Positions 57,301 to 64,000 of a stretch of 64,000 nucleotides of DNA are shown piece after piece. Below the pieces are notes generated by a model, which worked only from the letters and a program-made list of their open reading frames with translations, had not been told where the DNA came from and made no database searches. A program made the translations under genes and the position numbers. The DNA is from Istiophorus platypterus. Taxonomy: Eukaryota; Chordata; Actinopteri; Istiophoriformes; Istiophoridae. The DNA lies in contig CM029126.1 of assembly GCA_016859345.1 (NCBI GenBank), positions 8,633,027 to 8,697,026 of the forward strand, given 5' to 3'. Numbering within the stretch: the stretch's first letter is position 1; each line of letters begins with the position of its first letter.

Positions 57301-58828
57301 CCAAAAAGCTGTAATGAAATTATAAATTTGTTTTTCCATCCAGTTGAGTGCTTAGGTTTAATAGGATTAAATAGATAGTAGATTGGTTGTCAGAGAGCAC
57401 CACTAGGTCTTATTGTCACAATTTTTATTATGCAAATGTAATTCAAAGATGCTTTGGCTCATTTTATGCACAGTGCTAGAATAGTTAAAAATTACTCCTT
57501 TATAATATTTAATAATAAAAGTAACAAACAGCAGCAGAGGACCAGTAACACTAAAAATATTCAACAACTATAAGAGGAGGACACATGGAGTTGGGCAGAT
57601 AGCAAAATGACCTTGATGACTTTAACCAGTTAAACACATTAAGTACTGCATGTCCATCCGCAGTCTTAGGATCTTGATGAAAAATGCTATAATGTCTTGC
57701 ACTGGATAGCAATTGGTTTTCATTATTGATTAATGAATAGAAATATATTTACCATCAATGGTTTAGTTTGTGAAATTACAGAAAAGAGTGATTAGGAAGA
57801 TACATAATTTCCCCACAAACCAAGAGTTGTCTTTCATAGTTTGACCAGTTGGACCAAAATCCAATAAATATTTAATTTACAATGATATAAAACAGAAAAT
57901 GAGTGAATTCTCACATTTCAGAAGCTTAAATCAGAGAATGTTTGGCATTTTTGCTTGATGGATAACGTAAACACTTAATTAGCAAAATTGTTGCAGATTT
58001 ATTGTCTGCTAATTCTTTAATCATCTTCTTTTTTCAGCTTTGATACTATCCTCCTCAAAAGAGTCATTTTTAAGTATCCGTGATTGCAGTTAACCATTCA
58101 AGATGCTACCAGGAACAAGTGATCTCCTGCTTTGTCGATCATAACCTTCTGACCCGAGATGTTTTGTTTGTTGAAGAGATCTGTCTGTACTTTCTCATTA
58201 TGCACTGGCCTCTAACTTTTATATCCTATTTTCTTCTTGAGGATATTTGAAAGGCAATTTATAAAAGGATTGCTATCAACTTGCCTGCTTTTTATTCTCT
58301 TTTTTTTCATTGAGCTTTTTTTTGTCTATTTCAGGTAACTCGGTACAGCAGATTGGCCTCAGCCTGCCAGTCATCATTATCAAACAGGAGGAATCCTGCC
58401 AGTGCCAGTGTGCCTGCAGGGACTCTGCTAAAGACAAGAGTTTAAAGAGTGCCTCCTCCATTGTTTCAACCCAAGTGCAGCACCAACCATCAGAGCCGCC
58501 TCCTCCCCCTCTATCACAGCCCCCAGAGCCGCCCCCCCATCCAGCCACCTCATCTTCCTCTTGCTGTCTCCCAGAGTCTTCCTCCAAGGTGGGTGGGGTG
58601 ACCCTGGAGGCCCCCTCCTCCTCCTCCTCCTCCTCCTCCTCCTCAGCTCAGACTTTCTCCACAATAGAGAGCAGCGCTGCCACTGCCAACCCTCCCCCAT
58701 CTGACGGGTTAGCAAGTATGGACGTCTCGGACTTCCTCTCCCTGCAGAGCCCTGAGACGGCTGCCAACATCGAGGCTCTGCTCCTGGTTGCGGATGACTT
58801 CAACATGGCCACCGATGGGAATCCTTAG
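48256..58828 (+). CDS. mtf1: Metal regulatory transcription factor 1 (MTF-1), 819 aa
   Basis: Zinc-sensing nuclear activator that binds metal-response elements of metallothionein and metal-transport genes. Coding exons: 48256-48723, 51868-52106, 53470-53601, 53935-54008, 54894-55027, 55595-55672, 55889-55991, 56071-56738, 57182-57251, 58335-58828, with phases consistent throughout (2460 nt). The N terminus is acidic and contains [14 protein letters not shown] and [19 protein letters not shown], matching human MTF1. Six C2H2 fingers follow at about residues 160-345: CMFEGC, CNQQGC, CDVQGC, CESEGC, CDHDGC and CPSDGC, with the RGEYTFV linker after finger 1. The C-terminal half has Pro/Ser/Thr-rich regions, [10 protein letters not shown], the family's cysteine cluster [12 protein letters not shown] and MDVS(D)FLSLQS. 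The start is the ATG at 48256; an in-frame stop lies upstream (before 48169) and no upstream in-frame ATG lies in the exon. Confidence 0.97.
50934..51341. repeat. Two (ATT)n microsatellites in an mtf1 intron
   Basis: TTA/ATT runs at about 50934-50983 and 51304-51341. The intervening DNA includes a short direct duplication (CATAAACATTAGAGGTT / CGTAAATATTAGAGGTT) at about 51196-51228. This lies in the 3.1-kb intron before the first zinc-finger exon; the rest of that intron shows nothing I can name. Confidence 0.85.
58613..58644 (+). repeat. mtf1: Coding (TCC)n tract, poly-serine in MTF-1
   Basis: About ten TCC triplets in the last mtf1 exon encode a run of serines just before AQTFS. Likely length-polymorphic without frame change. 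Confidence 0.9.
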
Positions 58829-61800
58829 AGGAGCTGTCTTCTGAGTCTGGCACCATGTGTGTGTTTGTTGCCCCCACTCATCCACAGGCATTGATTCCAC
58901 CCACATCTCCAGTCACTCTCCTCGGCGACGCCTCTCCTTTCTCTCTATAAAGTGTGCGCTTTGAACCCCCTTTACCTGCAGTGCACTCTCTTCTGTATGG
59001 CATTGTGCAGCATATATACAAAAAAATATGAATACTTTTCTCTTTTGAGACTCATTGCAGCAGTCGAGTTTTTAGAAACAGGATTAGTTTGCTTTTTGAG
59101 ATTTAGCAACATTAATGCTAATTAATGCAGGGAAAAGGCAGTAGATCCTTTTTGTTAAACATAATCAAACTGTACATAATAGCCTTTATTATCCACTCTG
59201 ATTTGAATGAAAACAAGTGAGTGTTGTCCAAGCACTGATAACTAAAGAGTTCCTTTTTCCTGGCTTGAAGGTCACACACCTGAGCAGGAAAACTAAACTT
59301 ATCTGTATATCCTTGTACTGTACTACAGGTCCTAACAAATGCTTAAAGCTGGTATGCAACTGACCAGAATGCACTGTATATTAGAGGAATTTGCTATAAT
59401 TTTATCAAGTATTGCTCCCTGCAGGATTTTGATGGGGTTGGCCACATAGCCCCTCACATGGCGATCATACAAGATGAAGTGATTTCCTCAGTGTTTTGTT
59501 TTCTAGAAAGTCTTGTGTAGTCCAGAAAATGTGATTATTCTTTTCTACTTCTTTTGACAGTTATTTACTAATTGAGAGAAGAACCAGTGATCAGATCTGC
59601 CTGTCTCTTTTAAGTGAAATTAAGTCAATACATCAGTAAGTTGCCTATAACTTAAACTAATTTAAAATTGTACATGTTAATTTATTTAAATGCTTGATTC
59701 TTTCATTATACTGGTAATACTATTATCTTCAAGATAGCAGAAAAATCTATTAATTTATTCCAAACACTTTTTGTACTTTTAAGTTGAGCTGTTTTTGTTA
59801 CTGAATTATTTTCCTTTAAAGAACGTAATGGGTTTTGCTGAAAGTAAGTTTGAGAAAAGAGGCACCTACAGTAGACTGCACAGCGACGCAAATTATCCTC
59901 TGGGATTCTGCGTGTTCACAAAAATTGTCCACAATGAAACAGTAAGAAACTACTGTCAACATCCCATGTTTTTAGGGTTGTGACCCTCTCAGGGATGCAT
60001 CAAGTCATAACTGATCCTGGTCCCCTTAATTTGTTACTCAGACATGCCTTTTCCTTCCCAGATGCCCCACACTTGCAGTAGCCCTACGTTTTGCTGCACT
60101 CGTCCCTGTTTATTGCACACTAACTTGTAAAGTGAGTAATCTTGACAGCTTGTTAGCTGAGGTGCAACACCACTACAGACTTTTTGTATACAACTGCTGT
60201 ATAGTAGCATTTAAAAGATGGTGTCCTGGCGACAGTGTATATACAGTACATTTTAGTGTAAACATCTTTGAGAAACTTGTAGATTATTCTAGAATTTGTA
60301 TTTTTGTATAGACTTTTGAATTACTAATTCTCAGAGTTCGGAGCTAATGTATACCCTCTATCCATGCACCCCCACCCCCCTGAAATGTTCAAGCAGAATA
60401 GTTTGGGTTTTTGCTGTTGAGTTAGGTAGTTCCACAAGCAAGTGGGCTTCTGTACAGTCCCTATAGTCACAAAATATATGTAACACACAGCCCCCTTGCT
60501 CAGAGTATAATTTAACAGTATTGTTTTACATGGGACACAATGCAATGATGACGGAGAGGCGGCATTATGCCCTGTATACTAGAGAGTAGAGCTACTTGGC
60601 CTTACAACATTAACAGTTCCATGAGCCTCCTTGCCTTGCTACAGAATTGCCAATGACATGCCAACACACTCATCATCTTTTGAGTCTCAGGCAATCACTT
60701 CCAGCAGGAGATCACGCCGAGGGAAAAAAAAAAACTAGAAGAAAGGCTTGATTTGTCATTTTCCAGCTGTAGTCCTTGGAAAGTAATGAATGGATATGCA
60801 GCGTTTCTAAAAAAAGATGTAATCATCTACATAAGGTGAAGGTAATGCCAATCTACACTTTGGTTCCAGGTTATAGGATACAAATTGACATTTCATTTAT
60901 AACTGGCTTTTTTTTTTTTGTTTTTCCTGTCCTTTTGTGCTTTATTTTTGCAGGAGTTCAGCTTTCCCGTGATTCACAGGTGCAGAGGTGGGCAGTCAGA
61001 TATGTTAAAAAGCTTCAGTCACATTTTGTGCTGAAAACCATTCCAAATATGCAGAATTGGCTATTATCAGGAGTGTCTAAATCTGAAGTGTGCTCCAATG
61101 ATTGCAAAATGTAATAATTCATACCCCATTACCTTGCCAAGGCAATTTGTGAAATTACTGCCAGGAGTCAGGCTCATACTACCAGTGCACATCCTCATAC
61201 AGTCATACCCTCAATGAACACAACTATGCAATTTAAATGGCATTTGCAAGTTTAAACACCGACTCCAAGACAAAAATGTTTATTCTTCCCTCCATGAAGT
61301 GATACTCTGCTACAACCTTATATGCAGAACTCCAGGGGCTAAAGTTGCCTTTCCGACGCATAGATATTCAGCATGCTTCTTGAACTCCAGTATATTGCAT
61401 TTCATATTTCATTGGAGTGGTGTGGTTCTGGACTTTGTAGTGTTCCCAGGTACTGTTCCCATGAATGTTGCACCACAGCTATCCCTTTTACAGGCTGTTT
61501 TTTGTTTAGGGGTTTTTTTTTTGCCTCTGTGGTAACTGGTTTAAAAACCAACTGGATTTGTTCAAAGGAGTAGTTAGTGAATGATTCTGTTTTAAGAATT
61601 GTTTTTGGTCAAGTGTAAACAGCCTTTCCTTTTATTTTTAAACCTTACATGTTTTCATTTGGGCTCACTCCCTCTATGTAGTCATCTCAGCCTTTCACAT
61701 ATTTAAATTTGACATTGTGGATAATTTGTTGGCTCATCTTCACCAATGAAAGTCAAAACTTAGAGCGGAAATCTTACCTGAAAAACGGTAACGTCAGCAA

Positions 61801-62120
61801 ATCACTGATGGTGACATTTGTTTGGAAGCAGACAGTTTGTTCACAAATGTATAGCCAGGGTATGTTTGGAAAGTGAGATCCAGCATCTCTGTCATCTCCA
61901 ACATTTTTCCAAATGGGCAATATTTAAAAAGAGAGGAAAGTATATGCTTCCAAAGGAATGTTTTGACACCCAAAGAGTGAGGAATTGTCAAGGATTTGTA
62001 TTTTTTAAAAAGAATGTATAATGTGAAAATGTTTGCTTATGCTCGTTTCGTATAAAGAAATATGATGAATAACTTTCTGAATTGAGAGCAATATAATACT
62101 AATAAAACCTTATCCTTGTC
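58829..62120 (+). other. mtf1: mtf1 3' UTR (about 3.3 kb)
   Basis: No exon-like frame occurs between the mtf1 stop and a good AATAAA at 62101-62106, which is followed by a T/GT-rich stretch. Long 3' UTRs are known for vertebrate MTF1. Earlier weaker signals may give shorter forms. Confidence 0.55.
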
Positions 62121-62161
62121 ACCGAATTTTGTTTTCTTCAGTTAAAAAAAAAAAAAAAGGG

Positions 62162-62167
62162 TTTATT
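62162..62167 (-). terminator. PolyA signal of the C1orf122-like gene
   Basis: TTTATT on the plus strand is AATAAA on the minus strand, about 190 bp past the minus-strand stop. It lies only about 55 bp from the mtf1 polyA signal, so the two convergent transcripts end almost on top of each other. Confidence 0.45.
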
Positions 62168-62302
62168 TTATAATATTTAATAACATGAAATTAAAAAAAA
62201 AACAAAAAAAAACAAAGCATGTTTTCCCCAACTCTGGTCACTCCTGTGATGGTAAGGACACATCCTGGAGAGAGTTTCTCTGTGGGACATAGCCAAGGTT
62301 TA

Positions 62303-62333
<31 letters not shown>

Positions 62334-62352
62334 GTGCAACAAGTTACCAGAA

Positions 62353-62768
62353 CTAAGAAATTAAATGAAAGGCCATCACCACTAGAACATGGCTCCTCAG
62401 AGCTTTCAAGTCATCCAGGACTCTCTCACACGCCGCTATCTTTTCAGACAGGGTCGCCAGTCTGTCATCAATGTCCTCCAGCTGCTGTGGAGGACAACAC
62501 ATGGTCGTCGCCAGTCAGTTCACGCAGACAAACGAAGCCTCAAAAAAATAAAATAAAATAAAATAGATGAAAATATTCAAACTTTCGGGCCGAGACTGAC
62601 CTGTTTGACCGTTGAAGGGCCTTCCTCAGTCCACTGAGTTGCTCCATCATCTGTACAGTCTGTAAGAGTTTTACAGAGACACTCAGACAAATATTGATGA
62701 TGTAACTACTATATTTTATTTATTTTATTTATTTAATTACCTGTCTCAGAAGCCATGACCTTAGACAT
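62353..62768 (-). CDS. C1orf122: Small coiled-coil protein resembling C1orf122, 3 exons, 72 aa
   Basis: Minus-strand exons 62768-62741, 62659-62601 and 62484-62353 join in phase to 219 nt ending in TAG. The predicted protein starts MSKVMASETDCTDDGATQWT, and its helical core reads RLATLSEKIAACERVLDDL. Human C1orf122 contains a similar DTIAACEEMLRQL segment and, as I recall, is likewise tail-to-tail with MTF1; this position is the stronger argument. Function is unknown. The start could also be the second ATG, four codons later. The last acceptor is a CAGCAG tandem, so a form lacking one Gln is possible. Human C1orf122 is longer (about 110 aa), and the C-terminal LVVMAFHLIS does not resemble it. 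Confidence 0.6.
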
Positions 62769-63640
62769 ATCTGCCCTATAAACTCCACATATCCGTGGTG
62801 TTTGGCCCTTTCCCCGTTTTTAAGGCGGCGCTAACGGGTGATTCCAATTTTTCTAATTAACTAATGGGCGATGACGACGAGGGCAGGAAACGCAGAATAA
62901 ATTTACCAAACTGGCGACACAAATCACAGGAGGCAATTCTCTTTATTTTAACATAACAAGAGATTTAATGGATGTGAGCTGAATCATCGTTTTTAAACGG
63001 CAGTTATTAAAACAGACGCCTTTTATGAAGTTGCTTCCCGGGACATGAAATTGTGCAAATACGATAAACATATTTACGTGATACGTGTTTGTGATGAGCT
63101 GCAGGTCTAATAAAAAAAAAAGGCAAATCGCATTAACGGGCTCATAATTAGTGACATACCATTATAAATGCTCCAACGAGTGTATCTGGGGAAGTCTTTC
63201 CCCCAAATAATAATAATAATAATAATAAATAATATTAATAATTAAAACAAACAAGCAAGCAAAAACAACAAACAGTCAAAAACAAAACAAACAAACAAAA
63301 CAAAATCAGTTATAACAAAACCCCCCAAAAATTGTAAGGCTTTAATTAGCTTTAATTGCTATTAAAAAGAGTAATTAGTGGCATTGTCTTGCAGATCATG
63401 TTGCATATCATCGGTGGACTAATGTGAAACAGAATTCCCTGGATGTTTGTTTAGGTTTTTTTTCCTTCCTTTCCTACAGCCAAGTTGTAGAAGTGAGGGA
63501 CATTAGCAGCAGATAGTTTAGAGGCATTTGTCAAACATATTGTAAAAACCTGAGACAGAGATGTTGGTGCATCTGTGGCTCTTTCTCTCATTCATCCATT
63601 CAGTCTTTCTTTCTTTCTTTAATTTAGAAAATAAATAAAT
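62769..63640. other. Promoter side of the C1orf122-like gene, then AT-rich spacer
   Basis: Immediately upstream of the minus-strand start lies GCGGCGCTAACGGGTG, a small CpG patch. The rest is AT-rich with a short (AAT)n run near 63208-63230, CAAA runs near 63240-63305 and a (TTTC)n run near 63605-63620. No exon recognised. Confidence 0.45.
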
Positions 63641-63699
63641 GGGACAGTTTTGGAATGAAAATCAAAACTTCGATCACAGAAAACCTATTGTCTGTTTGT

Positions 63700-64000
63700 A
63701 ACGAAGTTTCTCATTTAAGGTCTCAAGGTCTTTTTTTACACCCGATATTTATAATTGCCGTCATTTTCCCCCAGATGTGCCGCTGGCCCTTTAAGAGACG
63801 TGTCGTCATCGCTTTGGGGGCGTACCCCGGAAAAAACCCTCTTCCTGTTATCGCGTCCGGCGTCAACATGGCCCCTCGGCCGTGAAACCAGCTCCGGGTC
63901 TTCATGAGGTCCGTCCTCGGCCTCGCTGTCGAATTGGTCAAATCCCGAGGGGCTCACGGTTCGGCCGCCGCTCGTCCGCCCGGAGCAGAGATGTGTAAGG
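63700..64000 (+). promoter_or_regulatory. CpG-rich segment, probable 5' end of the next gene
   Basis: CpG-dense DNA begins near 63775. It includes a CTTCCTG ETS-type site and GTCAACATGGCCCC, a YY1-type motif often found near start sites. An ATG at 63868 gives only MAPRP before a stop. An ATG at 63991 (ATGTGTAAGG) runs off the window. In human the next gene beyond C1orf122 is YRDC, on the orientation expected for plus here, but nothing visible proves that identity. Confidence 0.4.

Overview
The window is a piece of nuclear DNA from a ray-finned fish. Genes have many exons with GT/AG splice sites, promoters sit in CpG islands, (TA)n/(TG)n microsatellites are abundant, and several dispersed repeats look like families common in percomorph fishes. 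Protein calls come from exons I joined by hand: splice sites and codon phases were checked against each other, and homologues were recognised from memory, not by a database search.

Layout, left to right. (1) 408-4631 (+): the last four coding exons of zc3h12a (Regnase-1, an immune mRNA-degrading RNase); its 5' part lies outside the window. (2) 6736-9902 (-): an eight-exon gene I cannot name, predicted 322 aa, with a central coiled coil and a C-terminal CAP-Gly domain. (3) 10.0-14.5 kb: mostly gene-free, with a decayed Tc1/mariner transposon. (4) 14742-22180 (+): an eight-exon gene for a predicted 1149-aa secreted or GPI-anchored mucin. It has a split signal peptide, about 860 residues of Thr/Ser-rich repeats and two copies of a cysteine-rich module encoded by duplicated exon pairs. 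This is the most novel object in the window. (5) 22.2-25.0 kb: gene-free, with repeat relics. (6) 25417-45793 (+): inpp5b, a phosphoinositide 5-phosphatase, essentially complete, with a second CpG island inside a 5-kb intron. (7) 46.3-62.1 kb (+): mtf1, the six-zinc-finger metal-response factor, predicted 819 aa, with a 3.3-kb 3' UTR. (8) 62353-62768 (-): a three-exon 72-aa protein resembling C1orf122, tail-to-tail with mtf1. (9) 63.7-64.0 kb: a CpG-rich segment, probably the 5' end of another gene.

As I recall the human map, ZC3H12A, INPP5B, MTF1 and C1orf122 all lie at 1p34.3, with MTF1 and C1orf122 convergent as here. The window is therefore a conserved syntenic block in which two less familiar genes (CAP-Gly and mucin) lie between zc3h12a and inpp5b. 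The genes do not form one pathway; they are neighbours by ancestry. No CRISPR, operon, phage or retroviral gene was seen.
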